In this document: one piece after another, positions 39,001 to 46,400 of the stretch
How positions within the stretch are numbered: position 1 is the first letter of the stretch
How the letters are laid out: each line of letters begins with the position of its first letter
Notes under the pieces: generated by a model
Told to the model about the DNA's origin: nothing
Database searches by the model: none
Seen by the model: only the letters and a program-made list of their open reading frames with translations
Program-made: the position numbers and the translations under genes
NCBI GenBank assembly: GCA_963942565.1
Contig: OZ012689.1
Coordinates: forward strand, 25,371,936 to 25,435,935
Source of the DNA: Maea johnstoni
Lineage: Eukaryota; Annelida; Polychaeta; Spionida; Magelonidae
Length of the DNA: 64,000 nucleotides
Reading direction: 5' to 3'

Positions 39001-41361
39001 TTTGAAATCCTAGCTATGACCTTGTCAACTGGTCTAGGCCGGTCCTGAAGGCGATTCATACTTAGTGCAATCATCAGACTGTGACAAATAGGGTTACATG
39101 TACTTATAGGACTAAGGAGAAAATCTCTATTTCCATTATGTTGTACAACTATGATATATAAGGAACAACAGTCAGCCAGGTATGGTTGCAAAATAAGGTG
39201 GATGTATACCTATAAAATATGGTTAACTCTTTAATGCTTGTTGACGCCATATGGCGTCACTGTAATTACCCCCCTTAATCCCGCGTAATGTGTGTGTTAG
39301 CGTCGCCACTGAAACACCCCTTAATCCCGCGGGACGCCTTTTGACGGCGTGTATAACAGCTTGCATTGTAATACAATGCAATATACTGCAGTGCATTACA
39401 ATGTTGCAGGGAGGAACCCCCAATACAGCGCTGGGGACTATGACGCAACACAGAGCTGAGGGTTAAAGAGTTTAAAAAACAAAAACGTTGTGAGTATATA
39501 TTGGTTAAATTCACCTTTGTCTGCTGCACATTTTTAAGCCTCCTTTGCAGGCTGTAGCCCCAATGTGGCACCTCTGATTTTACTAGGCTCCCATAAACGT
39601 CCTAGGTACAGGACTTCTACAATTCTTGAACTACCCAAAATCATGTCTAGATAGAATCATGCAATAAACAGAGGACTCACAATTTACATATATGATCAAG
39701 TCCTTAGATGAAGAAAAGAATATATTTTGCCTGTCCAAAAAGGAGCTTTTCAGGAAACTGCCTGTCCAAAAGACAGGCAGGAGGGGTCCTGGCTAAGTCC
39801 CTGGCACTATATAGTGAAGGGCTGGACACAACGGGTGTCTGATCTGGCAAAATTGCACCTTGTTCCCTCGTGACCTCACAATTGTGAGGTCACAAGGAAA
39901 CAAGGACCAATCAGGGCTCTCCTATTGTTTACATTACAGAGAATTATAGTGCATAGCTATGAAAATACCTGGGTTTGGAAAACACACTAATGTTCAGTGA
40001 GATACTGTTTCTTTAGCTTCAAAGTAGTCCCGGTTCACAGCAGTGAGCCGGGACCAAATCCAGGATGAGGCTCCTGAGACGGGACCAAATCCAGGCTCAG
40101 CAACAATTAGACTTGTAACATGATTTTTGTGTCATTTCCACAGAGTTGTAGGATAATTTTTTTATCACTCAAATGTGCTATAATAGCCATCAAAATCTGC
40201 CACTGAGCATTGGTGCAGATTTATAGCCTCGCCGAGGGTGTTTGTTGCAAAGCTTCGGCCTTGGCTGCCTCAGCTTTGGCAACAAACACCTACATCTCAG
40301 CTATAAATCTGCACCAATGCTCAGCGGCAGATCTAAATCCCTATAACCCATACACCAGCATCATCTGAGCATGCGCAGTGCACAACTTTTGGGCCATTGG
40401 TTGAGGCTAGCCGCTAGCCTGTTCAGGTTGACTGGCTGGTTTCATATCCACTTGTTTTTATTTATCTAAACTTTAGTCTGGACTAGCCTAAGTCCTGTTG
40501 GTGTGACAAGGCCCTTCATTGCATGTGTAAGTGCCCAGTCTTTAAGGTCGGCCCAAGACTTCTTTACATGATAGCTTGCACCCCAATGGCTAGTGCCTAT
40601 CCTGCTGTTCATAATTTGAATCCCAATGTTTAAATGAATTATGAGTTATCAGCTGAGAGTAGTAGACAGGGAGTGGGTGCTGGTCTTGCATCATCAAATT
40701 TCGCTGCCTCTCACTATCTGACCTAGAAAGGATGACATCCCCCAGCCAGCCAATCAGCCGAGGCGCAGATACAGTAGAGGCTAGCATGCAGTACCTATGG
40801 GGTTGCGGATCAAGGGGATCATGTATTTCTCTGGTTATCAGGGATGGTTTATTCAGACCATATATCCTACTTCACTCAGTGAGACTAATTTAGACATCCA
40901 ATTGTCTCACCACTCCTACTGGCCATCTCCTGAGTAGTGACCTCAAGGTAGCCAGTGTCGCTGCTCTAATGAAGATGTGTCTGGGATGGTAACACATCAG
41001 TGTCACCAGAGATATGTCTCTGGTGTCACTCAGACCTTCCAGTTTCAATAACATTGATAGCATGAAACCTGAAAGATAAGTGAATATTGCAGGAATAAAA
41101 CAATGCATATATCACTTATTCAAGTCGTTAGATGCCAATATTCTATGCAGTCTGAGTCTACTTTTTCTGCTCAATCTCATTAGACTCACTGCACAGATCT
41201 GACATCTCTAGTCATAAACCACAAGTGTGCCAGCTGATGAAGGGGCTGAACCAGTTTTGAATCCACCCCTAGCAGTTGCCACTTCATCAGCCAATAAAAT
41301 AATAAATTCATACTCACCAATTTCCAGACCCAACAATGCAAACTTTCTTAGGTGGAGCCAT
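11939..41361 (-). CDS. GPD1: Glycerol-3-phosphate dehydrogenase [NAD+], cytosolic; complete gene with two sets of alternative exons
   Basis: The enzyme interconverts dihydroxyacetone phosphate and sn-glycerol 3-phosphate with NADH/NAD+ in the cytosol, linking glycolysis to lipid synthesis and the glycerophosphate shuttle. The spliced CDS starts [17 protein letters not shown], with the GxGxxG Rossmann motif at residues 11-16, and ends CLKNHPEHM, the family's usual C-terminus. It is 351 aa with exon 4a or 350 aa with 4b; human GPD1 has 349. Catalytic residues by family homology are present: Lys122 (SLIK, end of exon 3), Lys207 (GALK, end of exon 5), and Asp262, Thr266, Arg271, Asn272 in exon 7. 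Exons on the minus strand: 41361-41318, 33868-33688, 28126-27986, 4a 26314-26173 or 4b 23512-23374, 21435-21323, 20981-20861, 7a 19578-19469 or 7b 17527-17418, 13580-13474, 12035-11939. All junctions are GT-AG and in phase. Identity is certain; which isoforms are made is inference. Confidence 0.96.
12036..13473 (-). other. GPD1 intron 8
   Basis: Contains a family A element at its 5' end; otherwise nothing recognised. Confidence 0.85.
13231..13445 (+). mobile_element. MITE family A
   Basis: Full-length but diverged copy directly beside GPD1 exon 8, 29 bp beyond its donor (TAACCC...GTTAA). Confidence 0.8.
13474..13580 (-). CDS. GPD1: GPD1 exon 8
   Basis: 107 nt encode [20 protein letters not shown] and [15 protein letters not shown] plus two bases of Arg. 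This aligns with human SIEQLEKELLNGQKLQGPET...; the Gln in SLQGP corresponds to the substrate-loop Gln298. The acceptor is GTTTCAG|TCT and the donor AAAG|GTAAGATC. Confidence 0.95.
13620..13838. mobile_element. MITE family H, copy 1
   Basis: Ends TTAGGCCTAAAAAAAAAATG...TTTCTTTTCTTAGGCCT and inner TTTCCTGTAAC/GTTACAGGAAA inverted pair. Confidence 0.8.
14295..14603 (+). mobile_element. Short element family C (GTCTTAGCCAGGA ends)
   Basis: Starts GTCTTAGCCAGGATTTC, contains ATGCCTGTCCAAAACAGCAA, and ends near GGCAGGACGTCTAAGTCCCTG. No coding capacity recognised. Confidence 0.72.
16587..16808. mobile_element. MITE family H, copy 2
   Basis: About 90% similar by eye to 13620-13838: TGTTTGTTTCCTGTAACCCT...TTTTAGGCCTAA. 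Confidence 0.8.
17285..17402 (-). repeat. 29-bp tandem repeat beside exon 7b donor
   Basis: Four copies of GATAATTTGAACACAAGTTG GGTCTTGCA at 29-bp spacing, starting about 16 bp past the exon 7b donor. Unlike the other arrays it holds no exon sequence. Confidence 0.88.
17418..17527 (-). CDS. GPD1: GPD1 alternative exon 7b
   Basis: 110 nt from a TTTTTCAG|ACTCG acceptor to an AAA|GTACGTT donor. It encodes [20 protein letters not shown] then [17 protein letters not shown], very close to human [20 protein letters not shown]. Active-site Asp262, Thr266, Arg271 and Asn272 are present. It is the more canonical member of the pair. Including both 7a and 7b would shift the frame (220 nt), so mutually exclusive use is expected. 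Confidence 0.93.
17528..19468 (-). other. GPD1 intron between exons 7a and 7b
   Basis: 1.9 kb. 19100-19390 has degenerate repeats of AGGAACACC...GGGTTTCTC. No splicing-control pairing was identified by eye. Confidence 0.8.
19469..19578 (-). CDS. GPD1: GPD1 alternative exon 7a
   Basis: 110 nt from a GTTGCAG|GCTGC acceptor to an AAG|GTAGTAC donor. With the base carried over it encodes [20 protein letters not shown] then [17 protein letters not shown]. The active-site Asp, Thr, Arg and Asn (AD..AT....RN) are all kept, so an enzyme using 7a could be active. It is less like vertebrate GPD1 than 7b; the TAG and H substitutions around the GGRN loop may alter kinetics. Length and both phases equal those of 7b, 1.9 kb downstream. 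Confidence 0.9.
19555..19694 (-). repeat. 70-bp tandem duplication over the exon 7a acceptor
   Basis: 19555-19624 and 19625-19694 are near-identical copies containing the first coding bases of exon 7a, the TTGCAG acceptor and about 45 bp of upstream intron. The distal copy supplies a second acceptor. The unit is not a multiple of three, so its use would change the frame. Confidence 0.88.
20861..20981 (-). CDS. GPD1: GPD1 exon 6
   Basis: 121 nt encode [20 protein letters not shown] and [20 protein letters not shown] plus one base, the near-invariant core of the C-terminal domain. The acceptor is GTATTGTAG|AATG and the donor CCTG|GTAAGTC. A second, partial copy of the acceptor and first 41 coding bases lies 54 bp upstream. 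Confidence 0.95.
20982..21039 (-). repeat. Partial duplicate of the exon 6 acceptor side
   Basis: A 54-bp tandem copy with its own TTATAG|AATG acceptor at 21035. It encodes [14 protein letters not shown] and then runs into the true acceptor, where TAG gives an in-frame stop. It is therefore a decoy or truncating acceptor, not a usable exon. Confidence 0.88.
21323..21435 (-). CDS. GPD1: GPD1 exon 5 (ends at catalytic Lys)
   Basis: 113 nt; the split Gly is completed by GC, then [20 protein letters not shown] and [16 protein letters not shown] follow. This aligns with human CKDPAQGQLLKELMQTPNFR...EVDTVEICGALK. The final Lys207 corresponds to the human catalytic Lys204. The acceptor is CTTGTAG|GC and the donor AAG|GTGAGTC. 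Confidence 0.95.
22280..23424 (-). repeat. Tandem array of the 3' end of exon 4b plus its donor, 108-bp unit, about 11 copies
   Basis: On the sense strand each unit carries the coding end of exon 4b ([18 protein letters not shown]), the donor GTGAGTAAAG and about 50 bp of intron ending in CCTAAG. Donor copies lie near 23374, 23265, 23155, 23046, 22938, 22830, 22722, 22614, 22506, 22397 and, degenerate, 22288. Spacing is 108 or 109 bp. The first copy is the real exon end; the rest lie in intron 4. Reading through the first donor meets TAA at once, so the extra copies are not in-frame coding. The acceptor-like CCTAAG lacks a pyrimidine tract. The open antisense frame is a by-product of the 108-bp period. 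Confidence 0.95.
23374..23512 (-). CDS. GPD1: GPD1 alternative exon 4b
   Basis: 139 nt from a TTTTGGCAG|GG acceptor to a G|GTGAGTA donor. It encodes [20 protein letters not shown], then [20 protein letters not shown], the same protein segment as 4a but clearly diverged and one codon shorter. The phase pair is identical to 4a (0 in, 1 out). The last 50 or so bases and the donor are the parent of a 108-bp tandem array that continues downstream to about 22280. Confidence 0.92.
24112..24430 (+). mobile_element. Short element family D (GGTCTTAGCCAG ends)
   Basis: AAAGCCAGGATTTTCATAAC...ACCCTGCTGGCTAAGACCCTG. Family D shares the TTAGCCAGGA terminus with family C but not its interior. Confidence 0.68.
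25618..26048. mobile_element. MITE family B split by a family A insertion
   Basis: Ends TTGACCCATTCATGC and GAGCATTTATGGGTTAA. Removing the family A copy (25633-25848) leaves about 215 bp, the family B length. Confidence 0.7.
25633..25848 (-). mobile_element. MITE family A nested in family B
   Basis: TTAACCCTTATGCTGCTGG...CATTGGAAGGATTAA, inserted at TTAA inside a family B element spanning 25618-26048. Confidence 0.8.
26173..26314 (-). CDS. GPD1: GPD1 alternative exon 4a
   Basis: 142 nt from a GCTGTAG|GG acceptor to a G|GTAATCC donor (a weaker donor than most here). It encodes [20 protein letters not shown], then a [20 protein letters not shown] stretch, aligning with human GVDEGPNGLKLISEV...[20 protein letters not shown]. 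It starts in phase 0 and ends in phase 1, exactly like exon 4b 2.7 kb downstream. Joining both would shift the frame (281 nt), so they should be used one at a time. Third positions are GC-rich, as in a maintained coding exon. Confidence 0.9.
26617..26657 (+). repeat. Poly(G)14 and adjoining palindrome
   Basis: 14 G residues at 26617-26630 flanked by AGGTAG/CTACCT, then TAGCCCCAAGGGGCTA. Confidence 0.9.
26867..27090. mobile_element. MITE family B
   Basis: TTAACCCATTCATACAAG...CAGGCATGAATGGGTTAA in GPD1 intron 3. Confidence 0.82.
27986..28126 (-). CDS. GPD1: GPD1 exon 3 (ends at catalytic Lys)
   Basis: 141 nt, 47 codons, phase 0 at both ends, from [20 protein letters not shown] to [17 protein letters not shown] matches the human VVPHQFIGKIC segment. 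The last codon is the conserved active-site lysine (human Lys120). The acceptor is TTTGCAG|GTG and the donor AAG|GTAAGAC. The exon must join either 4a or 4b. Confidence 0.95.
28283..28345. mobile_element. Fragment of the hAT-type MITE family, interrupted
   Basis: TAGGACTGTCATCGATA with ATCGATA-rich sequence matches the start of the family, then is cut by a TA-flanked element at 28346. I could not delimit the other end. Confidence 0.5.
28346..28524. mobile_element. Palindromic TA-flanked MITE, copy 2
   Basis: About 175 bp, highly similar to 889-1067, ends CAGGTGAACTTGGATATGAC...CAAGTTCACCTG with TA on both sides. It is inserted into the hAT MITE fragment to its left. Confidence 0.78.
28744..28836 (+). 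mobile_element. Family D element, 3' fragment
   Basis: GGGACACCCAAATATTTTAC...TGGCTAAGAGCCTGGC. Confidence 0.5.
31083..31225 (+). mobile_element. Possible tRNA-derived SINE
   Basis: GCAGCACAGTGGAGGGGTAA resembles a degenerate A box and AACGTTCGCTCCCC a B box, about 65 bp apart. No cloverleaf is evident and the tail is not defined. Confidence 0.4.
31716..31945. mobile_element. MITE family B
   Basis: TTAACCCATTAATGCTCACAG...GTGTGAATGGGTTAA with the inner AATATTTGAAGGAGA pair. Confidence 0.82.
32212..32532. mobile_element. hAT-type MITE
   Basis: Ends TAGGGCTGTCATTGATA...TATCAATGACGGCCCTA, flanked by GTTTAAAC on both sides (32204-32211, 32533-32540). It lies in GPD1 intron 2. Confidence 0.9.
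33688..33868 (-). CDS. GPD1: GPD1 exon 2
   Basis: 181 nt encode residues 15-75, from [10 protein letters not shown] through the conserved [16 protein letters not shown] block. The acceptor is TTTCAG|GGG and the donor GTG|GTAAGTA. It ends in phase 0. Sequence matches the family's NAD-binding domain. Confidence 0.95.
33949..34183 (+). mobile_element. Family D element
   Basis: TCATAGCCAGGATTTTCAAT...ACCCTGCTGGCTAAGGCCCTG. Confidence 0.72.
34188..34490 (-). mobile_element. Family D element, inverted and adjacent to the previous one
   Basis: TGGTCTTAGCCAGCAGGGCG...AATCCTGGCTAAGTCCCT. Only about five bases separate the two, forming a large inverted repeat. Confidence 0.75.
34941..35208 (+). mobile_element. 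Family C element
   Basis: AGGGTCTTAGCTAGGATTTC...GGTCCTGGCTAAGTCTCTGG, same internal CCTGTCCAAAA motifs. Confidence 0.75.
35574..35762. mobile_element. MITE family B
   Basis: TTAACCCATTCATGCCTG...CATTCAGTTGGGTTAA. Confidence 0.78.
35915..36160 (+). mobile_element. Family D element
   Basis: GGGTCTTAGCCAGGATTTAG...AAATGACACCCAGACTG; the last bases are lost. Confidence 0.7.
36303..36497. mobile_element. MITE family B
   Basis: TTAACTCACTAATGCCCAG...GGCATGAATGGGTTAA. Confidence 0.8.
37644..38100. mobile_element. hAT-type MITE with a nested TTAA MITE
   Basis: Flanked by the 8-bp target duplication GGTTACAG (37636-37643 and 38101-38108). Ends AAGAGATGTCATCG...CAATGACATCACTA resemble the other copies. 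An 80-bp TTAA element is inserted at 37985-38064. Confidence 0.88.
37985..38064. mobile_element. 80-bp palindromic MITE family G, nested
   Basis: TTAACCCTTATCCTGCTG...TAGCAGGATAAGGGTTAA, inserted within the hAT MITE at 37644-38100. Confidence 0.88.
38710..39025 (-). mobile_element. Family C element
   Basis: Reverse copy: GGACTTAGCCAGGACCTGTC...AATCCTAGCTATGACCTTG. Confidence 0.75.
39223..39475. mobile_element. TTAA-flanked MITE, CpG-containing
   Basis: TTAACTCTTTAATGCTTG...GGGTTAAAGAGTTTAA. The interior has repeated CTTAATCCCGCG and GACGCC motifs and many CpGs, unlike its surroundings. Confidence 0.7.
39727..39806 (+). mobile_element. Family C element, 3' fragment
   Basis: GCCTGTCCAAAAAGGAGC...GGCTAAGTCCCTGG; only the last 80 bp. 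Confidence 0.65.
39858..39905. repeat. 48-bp near-perfect palindrome
   Basis: CCTTGTTCCCTCGTGACCTC mirrored around ACAATTGT; only two mismatched pairs and no spacer. Confidence 0.9.
40195..40332. repeat. 138-bp fold-back (near-palindromic) element
   Basis: ATCTGCCACTGAGCATTGGT... at the left is repeated inverted at the right (...ACCAATGCTCAGCGGCAGAT), 33-bp arms, with an inner GTGTTTGTTGC/GCAACAAACAC pair. It would form a long hairpin. Confidence 0.88.
41318..41361 (-). CDS. GPD1: GPD1 exon 1 (start codon, first half of NAD-binding motif)
   Basis: 44 nt encode [14 protein letters not shown] plus two bases of Trp15. The ATG fits family proteins, which begin two to four residues before [12 protein letters not shown]. 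The donor reads TG|GTGAGTA. The Rossmann glycine motif is split by intron 1, about 7.4 kb long. No clear TATA box is seen upstream on the sense strand. Confidence 0.95.
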
Positions 41362-42345
41362 ATTCTGCGTGTGTCTCTTTCAGTGGTGCTATAAAAATGT
41401 AACCTTTATCGTTCAAGATCTTGAGGTTATCTGCACACAACCGATTGAGAGAGCGATCAACTTCCAACCAGCAACGACCTTTAGTTGGCGTTGACCGATA
41501 TTTCGACCATGACCTTTGACCTATCTACGGAAATACACGAATAAGAAAAGATACGTGATATGTTGAAAATTATGATTACGTTTGCATGAACTTGATCAAA
41601 GTTTATTTGAAATCATTATAATATTTCCAGATTGTGTTTATATTTTCAAAATCATGAATGTTCCGGACTTTCCCGAATATTCATGATTACGTCAAAAACC
41701 AAAATATACCCCATTTCCCAACACCATTGGAATCTGACGTCAGGAAGAAACGATCAAATAATTCTTTCTACATGAAACTAAAACGTGGTTCGAGAAGTTG
41801 AGTGGTTACCAAAAGATATGGAGTAAGTGTCTATTTATCAATTTTATGGGTGTCAAAAGAATCGGAGTAGAAAGAAGCCTTAAACCTCGCCCAGCGCGAG
41901 TTGTTTTGGTAGCCATTTTCCAGCCATCATCATTGTGAACAGCCTGTCACCTGGGACATGCCTGCAACATCTCTCAAACATTTTCAATATTTATTTACTT
42001 TCAGACTTTATCCATGCATAATTCAGCAAAATTATCTTTACTCATGTTTTATAGATTATCATTATATTTCGTTTTATTTGATCTTCACTATGGTCTCTTA
42101 AAGGGAAAATGAAAGCAATACCAGAAGAATGCTAAGAAAAGTAAACAAACCCAGCCAAGGCCACAGGGACCTTGGGCTTGGCCTGGAAAAGGGTATCCTC
42201 ATTTAATTATACCAGGTGCCAAAATGCTCTACACTTTATGTATGCAAATCACATTTAGATGATACCAAAAGTTTGTGCAATATATTTACTATTTAAAGAT
42301 ATATATGTACCATCTTCTATTTCAATTCAGCTAGAACATCAACAT
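41362..42345. other. GPD1 5' flank
   Basis: Includes 5' UTR and promoter of GPD1; no core promoter element could be assigned with confidence. Confidence 0.6.
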
Positions 42346-42510
42346 TGTAAAATAACAAGTGACTCCGTTGAGGTTCTCGTGGCAAGAGGTCTTATCTTTA
42401 TTACTCTAACAGAACGAGGCTGAGTGGGTCAGCTTACATAAAGTACATGGATAGGTGGCAGCACATGTCATATCAACAAGTAGTTATACTAAGTACATGC
42501 ATACATCACA
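42346..42510 (-). repeat. 3' LTR of the retroelement
   Basis: 165 bp, identical to the other LTR. On the element's strand it runs TGTGATGTATGC...TTTTACA and contains AATAAAGATAAG, a likely poly(A) signal. Confidence 0.95.
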
Positions 42511-42523
42511 TCTCCCCTCTTCT
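42511..42523 (-). other. Polypurine tract
   Basis: AGAAGAGGGGAGA ends directly at the 3' LTR on the element strand, the usual plus-strand primer position. Confidence 0.8.
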
Positions 42524-42635
42524 GACCAAAGATAGTTAAACACTTAGCTTCACAGTGAAGTGCATCAGCATTAAAGGAGTATTTTTTTATTTCAATTTTA
42601 TAGTGCCTTTTACTTGCTTGATATCAGCGTTATGT

Positions 42636-45600
42636 TTATGTTTCAATTAGTCTAATAGGAGGCTTTGACACTCTTCCACTTCTTGTGGCCTTTACGGGCG
42701 ACCTTGTTAGTACAGGCATCTCTGTTATAACCTCATTTTCACCAGTGTTATCAGGTATCTGCTCATAATTATTGTTGGCAGTTGACTTGATGTTTTGAAT
42801 AGCATTAGGTACTATATCTGGATTTACCAGTGTATTATCCGAAAGTTGAGGTGTATCACTTGGTGCCTGCTCTCTAGTTTTGAACATATGATTCCTGTTC
42901 CTCCTGTATGATCTACCATCAGGGGTTTGAACAATGAAACTTCTGGGTGCGTTACTTTCACCTTGTATAGTTGCATATTCCCAATTACCTTTAGGATTCT
43001 TAAACCTGATAGGATCGCCAACCTGGGGTTTAGGAAGCTCCTTTTGAGCATGTTGATCATGATAGAACTTTTGAATGGATTGCCTGACTTTTAAGTTGGT
43101 TTTCATGGGCGGAACTACATGGGGCTTCAGTAGGGGGAGAGCAGTGGGTACTCTCGATCTGAGTAAGCGGCTGTTTAGCAGCTGAGCAGGAGAGAATCCG
43201 TCAGTGCCATCTAGAGGTGTGTTTCTATACTCAAGAAGAGATAGAAATGGGTTTTCCCCGGCTTTTTCTGCTTTCTTGATCAGATTTTTGACAGTTTGAA
43301 CACAACGCTCTACTTGTCCATTGGATTGTGGGAACCCCGGACTGCTAGTCACATGGTGAAATTCCCATTTCTTTGCAAACTGTGCAAATTCGGCCCCATT
43401 GAAAGGAGGACCATTGTCTGTAATCAGCTCATCAGGTATGCCAGTACGTGAAAACACTGATTGCATAGCATAGATTACAGTCTGGCTTTTGGTACTGGCT
43501 ACCTTGATTACCTCTGGAAATTTTGAATAGTAATCGACTATTATCAGGTAATCATGTCCATTATGGTGGAAAAAATCTGCGGCTATCTTAGACCATGGGC
43601 GGTTTGGTATATCATGGGAGATTAGGGGTTCTGCAGGTTGTGCTTTTCGAAACTCTGCACATACTGCACATTTTGAGATAGCATCTTCAATCTGGCTGTT
43701 CATTCCTGGCCAAAATAATACTCCTCGTGCCCGCCTTTTGGTCTTCACAATACCTTGGTGACTTTCATGAATGCGTGACAGCATTTCACTTTGTAAACAT
43801 TTTGGTACTATGATCTGGTTCCCTCTGAACAAGAGACCATCACAATACACAATTTCATCTTTGAAAGGAAAATATGGTTTGATTGTTTCTGAAACCTTAC
43901 TTCTTTCACTGGGCCAGCCATCCATCACTACACTTATGAGTTGCTGCAGAGTTGGGTCATTTGCAGTAGCTGTTCGAAACTCGATTAGCTTATCCCTTGT
44001 GATGGGTAGTTGGCTGACAACTGAGTATACCTCAGCTTTATCATTCAGCTCTATCTCTTTCACTGCACCACGGACCGGTGCTCGGCTCAGTGCATCGGGG
44101 ACAAACATGTCCTTGCCAGGCTTCCAAACTACTTTGACATCATACCACAGCATCTTCATTCGCATACGTTGTAAGCGAGGACTTAATTTATGCAGTGGTT
44201 TGGTGAAAATTCCCACTAGAGGCTTATGGTCCGTCTCTACTATGACTGTCTGACCATAGATATAGTCATGAAATCTCGTACAGCCATACAGTATTCCGCT
44301 CATTTCACGCTCAATTGTGGCGTAATTCTTCTCAGCAGATGACAAGCACCTTGAGGCAAAAGCAATTGGCTGTTCTTCTTGCATTATCACTGCTCCCAGG
44401 CCTAGCTTAGAGGCATCAGTGGCTAGGGTGACTGGCAGCTTAGCATCATAGTATCTAAGTGCAGTGGCTTTAGCTACTATACTCTTGAGCCTTTCTACTG
44501 CCTGTTCATGGTGCTGTTCCCATGTCCAGGCAACATCTTTCTCCATGAGTTGGCGAAGTGGAGCGGTTATTGCTGACAAATTTGGAATGTATTTTCCAAG
44601 ATAAGTCATCATTCCAAGGAAAGTTGCTAACTCATCCTTGTTACTAGGGGAAGGCATCTTCAAAATGGCTTCTATCCTCTCAGAACTGGGCTCGAGTCCT
44701 TTCGAGGTAAGCGTATGGCCTACAAATGAGACTCTGTCAGTGCTAAACTGACACTTATTTCTATTAAGCTTAAGACCAACTTCATTGACTCTGGTCATCA
44801 GCTTGTCTAGGCGGTCATCGTGCTCGCTATGATCACGTCCCCAGACTACTACATCGTCTGCTATAATCTCTATGATATCAAGGCATCGCTTGCTAGGTTT
44901 ATTGCTATTTTCTATAGCAGATACACTATAGGTACTCACCTGTCTTGCAGGGCATCCTTGTGCACTTTCAGACTGACTCTCAGTTTTCACCTCTGGAGAC
45001 TGCTCCTCTGTCACCCGTTTAATAAGTCCGAGTGAAACACAACTGCTTCTACCGAGTATGGGGACCCCCCTCTCTACTATCTGAAAATTTAATTCATGCA
45101 GTTTTCCACATCTATCTTTTACCCTCAGAGTGGCTTGCCCATCAGGTTTTATAACATGCCCAGAGTATGACTTCAGCTTAATGCTGGAGGGTTGCAATTC
45201 ATTACATTCATGCATTGACATAAAAACATTGGTTGGTAACAGGTCAGTCTGAGCACCAGTGTCAAGTTTAAATTTAACCTGTGTGCTACCAATACTCAAA
45301 GTTTCGTACCAGTCTGTGTCTATCAGTTCAGCACTATCAATTTTGACTTCTGTTATAAGAAAGTCATCACTAGCACACTCATCATCACTATCTTGCAGGG
45401 TCTGCTGTATGTCGTGGACCTGTCTCTGCCCACTCCTTGCATTTGTTTTGTTTTTCCTGCACTTCGTAGACTTTGCAAAGTGTCCTTGTAATCCACATGC
45501 TATGCACTCCTGATTCCAGGCAGGACATCTTCCCCGCTGGTGTTGATAAGTGCAGAACACACATACCTGCTTATCTTTATTAGCGTACTCACGCTGACCT

Positions 45601-46199
45601 CGCTGCGCTGCACCCTTCGACCCTTGGACCCTCACTGCATCAACATCTTGGGTAGTAGTGGCTTGTAGAGATAATGATTCGAGCTGCACTGCGCTCAACT
45701 CGTTGACTTGGCACATTCTAATTGCTTTGTCAAGTGTCAATTCCTCTGTCTGAAGAAGTCTCTTTCGCAATTCATTATCATCAACACCACACACTATCCT
45801 GTCCTTTATGAGAGAATCTTCCAATTCTCTGTACTCACAATCCTTGGCAAGTGTTTTTAGGGATGTCAAAAAGGTGTCAAACTTCTCACCAGATTTTTGA
45901 TTCCTAGTGTTAAAGTAATACCTTGAAACGGTCACATTCTTCTTGGGTGAGCAGTAATCCTGTAGCTTCTGTATGAGAATATCCAGGCTGTCCACCTCAG
46001 CATCCTCAAATTTGAAAGTGGCATGCACTTGCTGAGTTGCTGGGCCAGCTATGTGTAGGAATGTTGCACACTGGACAGCTCCTGCCTTTTTCTCAAGTTC
46101 TGTTGCTAGGGCATAAAATCTGAATGCCCTTAACCAGTCCTCATAGTTCTTTGCTATATTGCCTTCCAGGCTAAGGTTCTGTGGAGGTTTAAGACTCAT
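42636..46199 (-). pseudogene. gag-pol frame of the retroelement (fossil)
   Basis: A single 1187-residue frame. Visible parts in order: gag-like region (1 to about 200), zinc knuckle (CIACGLQGHFAKSTKC, about 232-247), aspartic protease (DTGA at about 313), reverse transcriptase sequence, RNase H-like sequence (TLATDASKLGLGAVI), and integrase with the zinc-binding HESHQG...CAVC region and the DDE core (ITDNGPPFNG). Order of RT, RNase H and integrase places it in Ty3/gypsy (Metaviridae). Treated as a broken copy. Confidence 0.92.
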
Positions 46200-46222
46200 T
46201 CTGACTTGCAGAATGTATCAAA

Positions 46223-46235
46223 ACTTCTGACACCA
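46223..46235 (-). other. Primer-binding site, tRNA-Leu type
   Basis: Directly after the 5' LTR, TGGTGTCAGAAGT is complementary to the 3' end (…ACTTCTGACACCA) I recall for tRNA-Leu(CAA). Confidence 0.75.
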
Positions 46236-46400
46236 TGTAAAATAACAAGTGACTCCGTTGAGGTTCTCGTGGCAAGAGGTCTTATCTTTATTACTCTAAC
46301 AGAACGAGGCTGAGTGGGTCAGCTTACATAAAGTACATGGATAGGTGGCAGCACATGTCATATCAACAAGTAGTTATACTAAGTACATGCATACATCACA
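46236..46400 (-). repeat. 5' LTR of the retroelement
   Basis: 165 bp, identical to 42346-42510. It is followed on the element strand by the primer-binding site. Confidence 0.95.

Larger units (their letters stand above)
33869..41317 (-). other. GPD1 intron 1
   Basis: 7.4 kb, the most repeat-dense intron: families B, C, D, G, hAT-type, a CpG-rich TTAA MITE and two strong palindromes. The open frame at 37155-37472 (plus) has no recognisable domain. Confidence 0.85.
42346..46400 (-). mobile_element. Ty3/gypsy-type LTR retroelement fossil, young
   Basis: A 4055-bp element on the minus strand, bounded by two 165-bp LTRs (TG...CA) that I read as identical, and by a 5-bp target duplication AACAT (42341-42345 and 46401-46405). 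Internal parts in order: a tRNA-Leu-type primer site, a single long gag-pol frame and a polypurine tract before the 3' LTR. Identical LTRs mean a recent insertion. It looks broken, with about one break. It lies intergenically, about 1 kb upstream of GPD1. Confidence 0.95.

Noticed and set aside
41380-41395. TATAAAAA upstream of GPD1
   Set aside because: It reads TATA on the plus strand, not on the sense (minus) strand of GPD1, and no plus-strand gene starts there.
43771-44253. Plus-strand 160-aa ORF
   Set aside because: Antisense shadow of the retroelement's pol region.
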